The position numbers and the translations under genes were made by a program. A DNA stretch of 64,000 bases from positions 496,001 through 560,000 of the forward strand of contig MARA01000008.1 in assembly GCA_001792895.1 (NCBI GenBank), in the 5' to 3' direction. A model generated the notes under the pieces. That model was not told the origin of the DNA. It did no database searches and was given only the letters and a program-made list of their open reading frames with translations. Below, piece after piece: positions 45,382-57,083 of the stretch (its first letter is position 1; each line of letters begins with the position of its first letter). This stretch comes from Lentinus brumalis (Eukaryota > Basidiomycota > Agaricomycetes > Polyporales > Polyporaceae).

Positions 45382-47544
45382 TCATGCGACATGCTCGATC
45401 GTGCCCTTCTCTTTCTCGTCGATAATATCCGACTCGGCGCGCTCGGGAACCATGATCTTGCCCTGGCGGAGCTCCTCTTCGCGCTGATTTGCGTCTTGGG
45501 GAGCGCGTACCTGCGAGCCCGGAACGAACACCGGCACACTCTCGAAGTACGCGTCGAGCTCTTCAAGGGGGATACCCTTTGTCTCCGGGAGGAATGCCTG
45601 GAAGGATGGGACGTGAACACGAGGTTCAGGAGAGATGCAATCAAAGGAGGTGTACCCAGAAGAAGAGAGCGTTTGAGAACCCGCAGATTGCGAATACGAT
45701 GTAGTACTTCCAGCCAACCCGGTCGAACGCGATAGGTGACACCTGCGCGATCATGACTGGGCGGATAGGTCAATACAAATGCAGAGTCGGACGGGGGATG
45801 GTGAGAGGGTGTAGGAGACGTACAGTTTGAGATCCAAGCCGCAGACGACGTGATAGCAGTGGCCCTGGCGCGCGTCGCGCTGTTGAACATCTCGACTGGG
45901 ATCTGTAGGCCCCACGTCAGCTCTCAGCTCTCAGCATGGCATTGGGGAACCGAAGATACATACAGCCCATGACAGAGGACCCAAGCACGACGAGAAGACC
46001 AAATTAAACTGTAATATTTGTCAATGCCTCGTCCGAGCCAATGCTTTGAAACGCAACTCACCAGCCACGTCATCGCCACGAACGCTCTGGCTGCATTGTG
46101 GTTGTTCGTGGACGCGGGGTAGATGGCGATGATGATCGTGCCAACCACGAACGTAAGCCCAGACAAAGCGTTGCCCCAGATGAACGGACCACGACGGCCA
46201 AGACGGTCGATAAACCAGATACAGCACGCCTCGCCGATGAGCGCGATGACGGAGTTCCCCGACTGCAGCCCGAGGGTCGTCGACGTGTCGATGCCGATGC
46301 TCTCGAAGATGAGCGGCGCGTAGTACTGGATGACACTGACACCAGTCAATTGGATACTGCGAAATAATCGAGACGTCGATGTGTGCTTCGCCCAAGCAGT
46401 GAGGTTAGAAATGCACCTAAATTGGATGGCGACTCCGAGAAGAAGCCGCCGAAAGTTGCTTTTGACCAGGAACAATTGTGCCCATGCATCGCGGGTCTCT
46501 AGGCGCTCGATTTGGACCTGCGCAAGGATTTCCTTGTGCTCGCTGACGACGAAGGGGTCGTGGACGTTCCCGTGTGCATGGAGCCGCGCGAGGACACGTA
46601 GTGCCTCCTCATTACGGTCCTTCATTGCGAGGTACCGTGGACTCTCCGGAAGGAGGCTAACTGCAGATCAGCACACTGTCTCGCATGTTATGATCGGCAG
46701 ACTTACAGAATGAAGAATGCGAGTGGGATAGCAGCTAAGGGTCACGTCATAAATTGCATCGAAAGCACTCTCGTCAGTGACTCACGGAGCAACTGGATCG
46801 CTAGACTAGAAAGTGAGCACCAGGTCTCGGAAATCATGCTATCAGATGACATACCCAGAGGTACCCTCCACTGGGCTGGGCCTGTCAGACCATGGTAGCA
46901 TCCATACCCAATGAAGGACGCGATGAGTGCGCCGATGCCGAGCATGAATTGCTGCAGCGTCGTCAAACGCCCACGGATACTCGGATGCGCGATCTCGGCT
47001 TGATACAAGGGCGCGAGCATAGCAAGCATACCGATCCCCATACCTGCGAGAAACCGTCCGCCGTACATGTAGTGGATATTCTGCGCGCCTGCTTGGATTC
47101 CGCCTCCGAGAAGGAAGACGATGCAGCCCGCGAGAATTGCAACTCGCCGGCCCACCATGTCCGCGAGGTCTCCAACATAGATATTTCTGTAGCACATGAG
47201 TGAACAAGACGACGGCTTGGGAGGATGATAACTCACGATGCGAATGCACCCAGAAGAAGACATCCTACTATCAGACCTTGGGCTGTAGCATCGGGGTTCC
47301 CTGTGGTCGCAATGAAGTCCTCGGCGGGCTACGCGCGTCAACGTCAAGAGGACATACTAAACAGTGATCTTCACTACTCACCAGGATGGAGGCGATTATA
47401 CCCAGGTCGTATCCAAATGTCACAGACCCTAGTGCGGCGAAGAGACCGCACAGCCAAGTGTAGACCTATCGATGTGCCCGTAGTCAGTGACGCGCGTACC
47501 GCAGCAGTCTATGAATGCACACACACCTTCGGCGAGAGCGTCAT
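45382..47544 (-). CDS. MFS sugar transporter 2, divergent from GH51
   Basis: A plasma-membrane sugar porter of the major facilitator superfamily. I chose ATG 47544 because MTLSPK splices cleanly to VYTWLCGLFAALGSVTFGYD. Following motifs: GNPDATAQGLIVGCLLLGAF, LADMVGRRVAILAGCIVFLL, GRFLAGMGIGMLAMLAPLYQ with EIAHPSIRGRLTTLQQF (PESPR-side domain), LLPESPRYLAMKDRNEEAL, QLTGVSVIQYYAPLIFESIG, IDRLGRRGPF, and the C-terminal VGWKYYIVFAICGFSNALFF with PETKGIPLEELDAYF. All hallmarks of fungal quinate/hexose-type porters are present and in frame. It shares a 643-bp divergent promoter with the GH51 gene, which suggests uptake of arabinose or a related pentose; that substrate is inference. Confidence 0.9.
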
Positions 47545-48187
47545 ATTCCGCAAGGTGCTCTTCGACGAGAACCGGACGAAGGCGAAGACGAAGCACAATG
47601 TCGCTATCTTCCGCGCAGAAGCACCCCCGCACGGTTATATACCTCCGCCCGACCATCGGTACCGCAGTGCATGGATTTCCAGGAACGAAGGGCGCGCAAG
47701 AAACTAACATGTTTGGTGCCACAGATGTCCTTGAGACGTCCATGTGATGGTGATGCGGACCGCTAACCGCTGGAACAAGTACTGAACGGTGTCCTGGTGA
47801 CGACATGGGGGTGAGAACGCAGGCCTTGTGGTCAAATATCAAATGCCGTCGTCGCAATGGGTGTAAACCGTTATCGTAGGGCTGATTGACGGACCGTCCA
47901 GGAGGCGGCCTGTTGATAAAAGCAGCAAGTCTGCAATTGTATGCAAGGACACCCATGTAGGCTGTGCGGGGTAGCTGGTACCGGGATTAGCTGTGCGGAG
48001 TAATCTCGCACATTGAGGGCCACATGCGAGCGGCCCGGTCACAGAACATCCGGCGGCCAGCGACGGCCCAGCCATAGAGCGATACTATACGACGACATGC
48101 ATGACCTTCGGGACGATGGGAGAAGGAGCTAACTTGCTCTTTGTCTATCATCTGCACCTCCTGAGACTGGAGTGAGACGTACGCGCG
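47545..48187. promoter_or_regulatory. Bidirectional promoter, sugar transporter 2 / GH51
   Basis: 643 bp between two divergent starts. Both genes would be co-controlled if regulatory sites lie here. A GCGGGG near 47966, which fits the CreA/Cre1 consensus SYGGRG, is the only candidate site I noticed, and short matches like this are common by chance. Confidence 0.5.
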
Positions 48188-50039
48188 ATGACAGGTACAC
48201 GGACTGAAGCAGTCTCACCAGCTATCGACGTCTTCCCCTCTTCGACGATTGGCCTAGTCTCCCCGAACATCTTCTCTGGCTTCCTCGAGCATCTGGGGCG
48301 ATGCATCTACGGCGGCATCCTGCCATCCGCCCGCACGACCTTCCCGTATACCCCGCGCAAGCCATGTCCTGAGGACCAGTTCACCGCGACGCCGGAGTCG
48401 TTGCTCACTCCGGAGGGATTCCGCGCAGACGTCCTGGAAGTATTGCGCGACGAGCTGCGCGTACCACTTGTGCGGTGGCCCGGCGGGAACTTCGTGAGTT
48501 CTTACAACTGGAAGGACGGGATCGGTCCGAAGGCGGAGAGGAAGCGGAGACCGGAGCTGGCGTGGGGCGGAGAGGAGAGCAACCAGTTCGGAACAGACGA
48601 GTACGTACTGATCGCTCACTAATTTGGGCAGTGGAATTCAGAGCAAAAAATGCAGATTCGTCGCCTGGTGCCGCGTTGCGAAGATCGAGCCATACATCGT
48701 GTTCAACATGGGCACTGGCACGCTGGAAGACGCGCTCCACTGGCTCGAGTACTGCAATGGAACCGGAGACACGTAAGTCGCCAGCGTATAAGTAAGCGAT
48801 ATTCGCGCTCACCTCTGGTGTCAGATATTACGCCAACCTGCGTCGGAAGAACACCGGTCGTGACGAACCCTATGGCGTCAAGTACTGGGGACTTGGAAAC
48901 GAGGTGTGGGGAGAGTGGCAGGTCGGGCAGCAGACAGCCTCCGCGTACGCAACGAAAGCGCGGCAATGGGCGCATGCTATCCGATTGGTGGATCCGAACA
49001 TAATCCTGGTTGGATGTGGCGAGACGGGCATCAACCACTGGGATGGCGTGGTGCTGGATGAGTTGGTCGACAAAGTCGAGATGCACAGGTGAGTGCGAGT
49101 CGCGTCCCGGACTGTCTACGTGCTGAGGAATTGCAGCATCCACTTGTACACCGGATTCGGGCCCAGGGATAGGTCCCAGACCGAAAGGGAGTATGGCCGC
49201 ACCGTCTACGGCCCTGATGCCGCAGACTACTCGATTGAAGTCTGCAAAGGGCTGATAAACAAGGCGGTAAGTAGGTTGCAGTATGTCTCAGATGTGTGCT
49301 CATACCTTGCATCAGCGTTTCGCAAAGAACGTGAGCAAACCTATCAAGATCGCCTTCGACGAGTACGGTGTCTGGGACGAGACAGTCGGTACTCCAGAGA
49401 ACGGGCTGGAGCAGTTCTACAACTTCGCGGACGCACTTGCGATGGCGTCGTGGTTGAACGTGTTCGTCCGGCATGCCGACGTCGTGGACATAGCATGTAT
49501 TGCGCAGAGCGTGAACGTCATCTCGCCACTGATCACCAGGTGAGACTCTCGTATAGGAGACACGCAATCAAGACTTACCGAAAGTCAGCCCGACGGGACT
49601 ATTCCGGCAGACCATCTACTGGCCCCTGTACCTCTTCTCCCGCTACATGCGCGACGGTGTCGCCCTCGACCTCTCCGTGGCTTCTCCGACGTTCTCTGGG
49701 GAGACGCTACCGCGCTGGATCTCGATCGTGAAGGACCTTCCGAACGATCTCGACGCGTCGGCGGTGCTGTACACAGACCTTGATACGAAGGCTCGCAGCT
49801 TACGCGTCGCGGTGGTGAATCGGAGCGAGACGCAGAGTTACGACGTCCCGTTACGCGTCGCGTTCGAGACAGTTGGGGCGGAAGTGGAAGTCTACGAGCT
49901 CTGGCATGCGGACGTGAAGGCTCGGAATGGATGGGGGAACGAGAACGAGGTGAGCGTGAAGTCGAAGATTGAGAAGTGGACTAGTCGGTGGACGTTCAGG
50001 GAGCATTCGTTCACGATGCTGGTGCTGAGCCTTTTATGA
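48188..50039 (+). CDS. Intracellular GH51 alpha-L-arabinofuranosidase
   Basis: A retaining alpha-L-arabinofuranosidase of family GH51, releasing terminal arabinofuranose from arabino-oligosaccharides. Six exons: 48188-48600, 48656-48772, 48825-49088, 49137-49266, 49316-49539 and 49589-50039, about 532 residues. Key motifs: NIFSGFLEHLGRCIYGG, VRWPGGNFVSSYNWKDGIGP, WGLGNEVWGEWQ with the acid/base Glu203, SIHLYTG, and IAFDEYGVW with the nucleophile Glu324. The C-terminal beta-sandwich ends with FTMLVLSLL. No signal peptide is present, as in other bacterial-like intracellular fungal GH51 enzymes, so its substrate must be imported. It is divergent from a sugar transporter and has a secreted esterase and a C2H2 factor as neighbours. 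Confidence 0.95.
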
Positions 50040-50937
50040 CACGAGCGCAGGACACAGCTAGGGCATGATTGCATGGACGCAATCGCACGGAATAGCACAA
50101 CATAGCAGCATGCACCTCACCACCGTAGCTAGCCTTCATTGATTTTCCTTGCTTCCTCTGCCTCTTGTGACTGCTCCTCCGACAAACTCATCATTGGAAG
50201 AGAGTGATCCTGGCGTACAAGGGCTACCGCATGAGAGTATGTCTGGCAAGAGAGTGTATCGAGTGCGCTCGTTCAATGAGATGCTGGTGGAGGGAAGAGA
50301 GTAGAGGTCGCTGCCGTCGCGTCTCGCACAGCGCTAGCGTTGACCTCCGTCTTGCCTCTTACTGCGACGTTCAATCCACGCCACATGAATTCGGACTGCA
50401 CTGCATGCTATGGCACCTACGACAGCAGGGCCCAACTATTCTTTGCGAGGCCATACGGCAACTTGAATGGGGCTGGGGCGTAACGTGATGAACTGAGGTC
50501 GGTCATTCTGACGGGATACCTCGTCGACGAGGACTTTCTGGGATGGAAACATTAACGATCACCAAAGCTGGGTGAGGTGTCCCTTCATATGTTCCATCTG
50601 CTCGTCTTCTCCCATAGATTCTCGATTGGAGGCATGACCAATCGCTGCGGTAGGAGACTCCGCGCGTTCTGAGGTTCTCGTATACGGCAGGAGTCTCAGG
50701 ATAATATACCGCTGTCGCGGGACAGTATACCGTACTGGTGAGCGGCGTCGAATCCTTCTCCCTCATCGGTTTCGACGGTGCGCTGCTGCCTATTTGGAGC
50801 GTCGTCCTGTTCGGAGTGGCTTGGATTACAGAGCAGCTCGCAACAGCTGCGGCAAATCACCTCCAGTATATCTCGGGGTAGCGGGGAGTGATAGCTCCCC
50901 GGTGACTCTCATCCCTCGACGCCGACCATCTGTGCAG
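50040..50937. other. Intergenic between GH51 and C2H2 factor
   Basis: 898 bp. An open frame continues upstream of the chosen C2H2 start (to about 50794), so part of this stretch could be coding if an upstream exon exists. No repeat or RNA gene was seen. Confidence 0.45.
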
Positions 50938-52465
50938 ATGGGCCCACAAGTTGTCAACGAGAACATGGATTTCATGCCTGGGATTGCACCTAACATACCT
51001 GATTCAGGATACCCTCAGCAGATCGTCCAGCAACACACCAGCTACGGCGGCGCCAATCCTGGCACCCACCGTACGACCCAGACCGAGTTCGACCTCTACG
51101 TCGATCTTGCACTCTTATACGATCTCGGTTTGCCGGCGCTAGTACCTGCCCCGGGCACCCGCTCGACTCTCTCCGACCTCAGTTCCGACGCGTCGACGCT
51201 GGCACCTGAAACCCCCCTCTCTTCGCAGACCAACTCGTTCCAAGGCAATGAAGAGGTCCCCACGAGTTACTGCACCAACCTAGACGACAACTTCTCGTCC
51301 GTGACGGCAGGCCTTCGTACTTATACGTACAACTGGGTCAGCGATGCCGCAACGGATCTCATGAGCGTCAGTGCTGCACCTGATACATCCACATTCTTGC
51401 CGTTTGACCCTTGTTTCGGCCACCAGTACTACGCTCACGAGTCAGTGCAACAACACGCTGATGTTGCTGGAGCAGGCGTGTATGATTATGGTTGGAGTGA
51501 CCGCAGCGCTCCGAGTCCCTTCTCCGCCGTGACATCTTCCTCTTCCACACCTTCAGCCCACTCCCCGTTCTATTTCCCCGACGTGGTTTCTACGCTGGCT
51601 GACATGTATGCGGGAGCAGCGCCAACGGACACGATGTCTGGGATCACTTACGCTCCCGAGCTCGCCATGGGAACGCAGGCCGCTCCGCAGGACCTCGCCA
51701 CCTCCTTCAGACCCCCTGAAGGTACGATAAATCCTTCGCTGCTTCACGCCGCAGCACCCGCATATCGGTCTCTAGGATCGGGCTTCCATGACCAGGAGCA
51801 GCCGCAGCGGCTGCAGCATCACGATGCTGCCACGGCAGATGCTCCTGGTCGGGGGATCGGCATGCAGGTGTCCCCGTCCGCTTACGCACCCAATCATCCA
51901 GACCAGCACCCGCTCACTCAGGCGGCCCCCTATGCCGGACTTGTTTCCGATGGCCCTCCGAGATTGGGGATCGATTCTTGCGGTCCCGCGGAGGAAGACG
52001 CGTCTAAGAAGCGCCAAACGTCGCAGGAGAAGAAGCATAAATGCACACTCTGTCCCCGTGGTGAGTATCCTGTCGTGACTGTATGCTTACCTGACATCTT
52101 CCTGCAGCATTCGCTCGCTCGTACAACCTGCGTGTACATATCAGTCGTGGGCATGATGGCGAGCGGCCATTCCCTTGCCATGTTGATAGGTGCCCACGGG
52201 AGCACAGAGGTTACACGCGACAGTACGAGCTCGACAGGCACTACAAGCGGAAGCACCCTGGAGTCCCGCCGCGCAAAGTGAATGGCCATACGGCGGAGGG
52301 CAGGTGCTCGCCAGTACGGGTAAGTGCGGTATGCACGTTTCGGTATTCTGTGTATCGTGATGCCGCTGAACTTTGTACTCCGTGCTCGCTGTTGGCATCG
52401 GCTGGGCGTTGGATGCGCACAGCAGTTACTGACTCCCTTTGCAGAATATCCACAAGGATGCATAG
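50938..52465 (+). CDS. C2H2 zinc-finger transcription factor, two fingers
   Basis: A probable nuclear regulator. Exons 50938-52060, 52108-52319 and 52445-52465 encode about 451 residues. The first ~340 residues are Ser/Thr/Pro/Asp-rich and disordered. The fingers are at the C-terminus. Finger 1 is CTLCPRAFARSYNLRVHISR-GH (C-x2-C-x12-H-x4-H). Finger 2 is CHVDRCPREHRGYTRQYELD and RHYKRKH (C-x4-C spacing). A phase-1 intron falls inside finger 1, right after CPR. The protein ends in a short NIHKDA tail. The start is the first in-frame ATG; a few more residues are possible. It lies directly downstream of GH51 and could regulate it, but this rests only on position. Confidence 0.78.
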
Positions 52466-53347
52466 AGCGCATCCTCGGGAGTCGGCAGCCGCCTTCTGCC
52501 GTCTTGAATACATCGATCCATGTGAGATGGGGATGGGGAACGTCGACGCGTCGTGTTCAGGACAGTCGCGCAGGACGGGGTGTGTCTTTCGGGCAGGCTG
52601 AAGGTCCGTGAATTCGCATATACTGTCCATTGTTATCGCTTCCTCTGGCCCGTGCTGTCGCCATGTGCTCCTCTTGTGTCTTTGATTGCTTCGCTGCCTC
52701 CATGTTCGCTGGATTCGCCCTCCGTTGTTCTATATCTCTTCGAGTCCTGCTGTCTTGTTGTCTCGAGTCTTGCCATTCTCGCTATTGTGCGCTCTGTCAT
52801 GTATTTTTGCAGTCAATATTGCTTACTCCATGGGCCATGGCGTCCCAGTGCGTCCGTCTCCAGCAGTGCAAAAGCTCGTCATAGTTCACTGACGCGCCCA
52901 AACCGGCCCATTCACTTGAGTATATATACCTTTGGGCGCAGAAGGTTCTCCGCTTCCGGCAACCAGGGATCATCGATCAAGTCCCCGCGGCAGCTGCAGC
53001 TACCGCAGTCCGCAGTCTGCATGCATGCCGTCCGTACAGTGCACGCACGATGCATCGGCGGCATCGCGCTGAAGATCACTTGGTCTGACCGAAACGGTGG
53101 GTATAATGACCTAGGTAAGCAGGCGAAGCGGCCGCTGAGTGCGGCGTACGCGCTGATATGTACCGCAGGTGCACTGCGGTAGAGTTCTGGATTCTGTGCC
53201 GAACTTATGAACTTCGGCTGCGGTAAGTTGCAGGTGCCCCCACTATGAGCGTGACTGCTATAAGAGCTCCACCCGTCGGCCGTCATATGGTACACCCTTC
53301 TGCCCGACAAATCCATCACCAGGCACCAGTTCTGTAGCAGGACTAAC
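52466..53347. other. Intergenic between the two C2H2 genes
   Basis: 882 bp. A plus-strand ORF (52553-53182) and a 271-codon minus-strand ORF (52912-53727) cross it, but neither has a domain and the second is antisense to a real gene. It may hold decayed N-terminal exons of the second C2H2 gene. Confidence 0.45.
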
Positions 53348-53780
53348 ATGAACCGTCTGGCCAGCAACGAAAGGAGACAGTCGTGCTTGCACTGCGGGCG
53401 AGGTGCGCTCATGATCTGTCTATTCTCTTTTACTCTTGCGCTGACTCGTATAAAATCAACAGCTTTCGCGCGTATCAGGGACTTGGAAACGCACATATCC
53501 TCCATCCACGAGCATCTACAATCGCTGGCTGAGTGCCCGTTTGTGGGTTGTGGGAACAGGTACATGCGGAAGCACGACCTGCGGGTCCACATGAGATCCA
53601 AGCACTCGTACGAGGCCAATGTCGAACTCCGCGCTGAGTCCGCAGAATCTGAGGTGCGTTGTGGCCTCGTTCTCATCTCTGGACTTACATTTGTGTGCTC
53701 ATGCTCCCACCGCGACTTTGCAGGCAACGCTAGAGCTTAGCAACGCCTTCGCAAAACTGAGCTTGCCGTCTGAGTCGTGA
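53348..53780 (+). CDS. Short C2H2 protein, likely truncated relative
   Basis: Exons 53348-53402, 53463-53653 and 53724-53780 encode only about 100 residues. Finger 1 is CLHCGRAFARIRDLETHISS-IH and finger 2 CPFVGCGNRYMRKHDLRVHM-RSKH. The intron interrupts finger 1 at the same place and phase as in the gene at 50938 (after CGR / CPR, before AFAR), which points to common descent. The usual long disordered N-terminus is absent: MNRLASNERRQS comes directly before the finger. It is either a true short DNA-binding protein or the 3' part of a gene whose 5' exons are lost or unrecognised. Confidence 0.65.
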
Positions 53781-54043
53781 CCTGAGTGTCGTGTACAGGG
53801 TCTGTATAAACGGATGCAAAGTGCGACGTTGCCGTTGACGAGACTTGACCACATCGTGTGATGCCAAATAGTCTTGAGGTTCCTTTCTCGTCGCGTATCC
53901 AGTTCTAACCCTTGCTTCGGAGATTGAGTTGAGTATACGGATCAACCTGATAGCGGTCAACCAGCATTTCAATTCACGGACAGTTCAGGGAAGCTTCCGC
54001 ATATAAGCAACCGTCCTTAAGTCAGCCCGAAATACTGTATGCC

Positions 54044-56049
54044 TCATATGTCGTTCAAGAACGCCTCCACATCGCGCCTCGCGACACTGTTCTCCGACCA
54101 AGCAGCCTGCAGCTTCTTCCGTAGGCTCAAGAGGTTTGCACGCTTCCTCGCTCCCTCCCCACCATATGCGCGCACAAGCACGTCCCGCATCTCTGCCTTG
54201 ACGGCGTCCACCGTCGCGACGGGAACTCGGCCGGTCCGGTAGATCTTGCCCACGCCTGCCCCGTGCCGGACCTCGATGAGCTCGAAGGCGACGTCGAGGT
54301 TATCCGTGAGGTGGATGGCATTCAGCGGTTGCTCAGCTGAGATGGGCCACACGATCCTACAAAGCACGACGTGAGCAGCTAAACGAACTAGACTGACGTG
54401 AGGCTCACATGGGAATGCCGGCCATAATACTCTCGACGGTACTGTTGTGGCCACCATGGGAGATGTACCATCCTGTAGCCTGGAAGCAAAGCATGAGGAC
54501 GAGAGCAGAATCAAATGGCAGGGAATACTCAATGGGTGGGCGAGAAGAGCTTGCTGCGGCACCCAGTCTGTCATGATGCCGTGGGAGTACTGCGCAATTT
54601 GCTCCTGCATATCGACAGGCGGCTTCGTAAAGAACGCGGCGCCACAGCTCAGAACCTGGGCAAGGTATCAGCGCGGAACAATGCTGACGTCTGTCAGGTA
54701 GACGTACAAAGGGTATGTTGCGCTCCATGATGACGTCCAGGACGGCCCATAGCTTCGCGTTGTCCATCGGCCAAAAGATAGACCCGAATGCAATCTGAAG
54801 AGGGTATATCTTCTCGAAGAGCGTGACATCGGTGAGCAGGAGAGGCTCACGTATATCACAGATCGCTCGCCATGAGATGCGAGCTTTTCGTCCAGGAACT
54901 TTGATATCTCCTGGGAACGGGGGTCCTTGCAAGTCTCCTCTTGTCCTTCAGGGATGAGCGGTCCTGCATAGTAGATCTTGCGGCCTGTCTCCGCAAAGTA
55001 CGATTGTATTTGCTTCGTGGTCTCCGGGGCATACTCTGCGGCGTCGAAGGTGATGACTCCGGCGGCGTCCTCTAGCATGCTGAGCACCCAATGAACACTG
55101 AGTCATTATTGAGCGAGCTTGCTCAATATTACGCACCTCTGGATCTTTTTGGGCACAGTCTCAGCAAACCCCGGTGGGTGCGGGAACTGTAGGGGACATG
55201 TTCTCAACAAGGCACAAGTTCAAGAGGCGTGAGCGATCACTCACGTCTTGCGGATGATACTCATAATCGTACATGGGCGGAGCGAAGGGGTCCCTGCGCA
55301 GCTTGCCCTTCGTCGACACCCACACCTGTCGGAGTGGCTCGGTCAAGCTTAGAACCCCTACAGATCGCAACTTACCTCTGCGAGACTCTCCTCCGGTCCC
55401 GAGCCAAAGAAACGGCCAAATATAATCGTTGCAGCTGGGAACCAGACGTACGCCTTGATGTTGCCTGACTTTTGCACGACATCGAAAGCCCGGCCGACGA
55501 AAGCCTGGAAGTGAAAGTTCATATATGCTCGTAGCTGGGGTGACGCTCGGTTTGACTCACGTCCAGCACAGCTGCGCTGGGGCGCACGGGGTGAGGGTCA
55601 AATTGAGACCCGGTTTGAGCACAAACAAGATGCTGCCCGCCCAGTATTTTACCCCAAGCGATTTGAAACGAGGCCTCGGCTACGGTGGTGTCGAAAATCT
55701 CTTTGCTTTCTTCTAGCGCAATTAGCCTGCATGATATACAAGTCAGTGCGATATCTGAAGGCGATGTGCTGTCCAGCTACCACTCACCGGACGCGGGAAG
55801 CGAGAATCTCTTCTCCCTGTGCAAACTCGCGGGCAATTTCCGCTTGAGCCCGAGCGTAGAAGGTGGGAACGGTAAAGAAGGTGACAGTGAGTTGTCGTAG
55901 CTTGACAAGGCGGGCGGCCAATGTGCACAATGTGCGAGTGTGCCCTGCGTCAACAGCATGTTAAGTATGGCCGTACAACGATGCGCGTTAAACTGACCCC
56001 ACAAGTGTACCGGGAACATGACGACGTGTGTTCCTGTGTCGATAGTCAT
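54044..56049 (-). CDS. UDP-glycosyltransferase, tandem copy 1
   Basis: A family-1 (GT1) UDP-glycosyltransferase transferring a sugar from a UDP-sugar to a small acceptor. It is intron-rich; the start at 56049 gives MTIDTGTHVVMFPVHLWG, then HTRTLCTLAARLVKLRQLTV. Later segments: VWVSTKGKLRRDPFAPPMYD, FDAAEYAPETTKQIQSYFAE, SVIYIAFGSIFWP (after splicing), MDNAKLWAVLDVIMERNIPF, GIMTDWVPQQALLAHP, and WYISHGGHNSTVESIMAGIP, the HGGHNS core of the donor-binding PSPG-like motif. IVWPISAEQPLNAIHL and a helical C-terminus follow, to the stop at 54044. It aligns with copy 2 exon by exon. The acceptor is unknown; basidiomycete relatives are thought to act on lipids, sterols or xenobiotics. Confidence 0.88.
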
Positions 56050-57083
56050 CGTGCGTGGTCAGTAAGTTGTGGACAGGGAGGCCGTGCGTCGTAGTGAGAT
56101 TCCGAACCCACCCTCATATATAATCCATACTCTGACTCTTCGGTGCTGGAGCTCACCGGGTCACGATGGGCGACCAGCGGCGGCGGGCGGTTGGCGGTTA
56201 GTGGGCGGGTGTATGATGATAATAAACTTGTCCTATTCCGTCATGTATCGCCGTACTCTGAAACATCACCGGCCTTCAGCGCGAGGTTGCAGAATGCGCC
56301 GACTGCACTGAAGCTGCCCTGCTACTCACACAGATGACCACCCAAGAAGTACTTACTTAGTGTCAAGCTGGGTCCGCGATGACAGCCCGCAGCGAACCCC
56401 GACAGTCAGTTCTACACAACGGTCGAAATCTGTCGCGTACATGTCCAGACGTGAGTGCGGCCAGATGTCTCATTTTCGATAGTGTTGTGAGAGTTTGCGT
56501 GGAGAAACGGCTACGGAAGGTGCTCTTCTGGGCAAGTGTGTGAGTGAGAGAACTCAATCCGTAGTCACGCTTACGCAAAGCGATATAGTCGACGGTGTCG
56601 TTTTCCGCCCCGTCATCAGCTAGAGTCTGAGAAGAACCATAAAGAGTGAATGTTGCGCACCTCGTAGCTATGTATCTACGGTCGTCGTTGACCGCTCAAT
56701 CACGATGAGCGAGAGGTCGTCCGCTCCGATCTTCCGTGTTCCGGCGGCGGTCTCACGCAGGTACGAAGAGATACGAGTGGCTATACAAGTGATATCGGAT
56801 GCCGGCGCAAAGTCGAAACACTCTCAGGCGGTGGGATAGCGCGGCCAAGAAGTTCTGAGGGTGTGCGGTCTGAAGACGCCGTCGACCAGTGCGCTCAACA
56901 GAACGAAGCCGAACAAGCGCGCATGATACTACTACAGTGATAACATTCAAGGATCTTGTACCGCTGTCAGTCACCCTCACAAGTTGCGCAGTCATGTAAG
57001 AAACGTTCTTTGTCGCATCTAATCTAGCCAAACAAATACACAATGAGCCCAAGATACTTGTTAGTCTACAGCCCAATTGGCAA
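56050..57083. other. Spacer between the tandem glycosyltransferases
   Basis: About 1 kb containing the promoter of copy 1 (minus strand) and the 3' side of copy 2. Short ORFs on both strands have no domain. No repeat was recognised. Confidence 0.5.

Noticed and set aside
44890..45735. 281-codon plus-strand ORF
   Set aside because: It overlaps the 3' end of sugar transporter 2 on the other strand and shows no domain.
52912..53727. 271-codon minus-strand ORF
   Set aside because: It is antisense to the short C2H2 gene, whose splicing and finger motifs are clear, and it has no domain.
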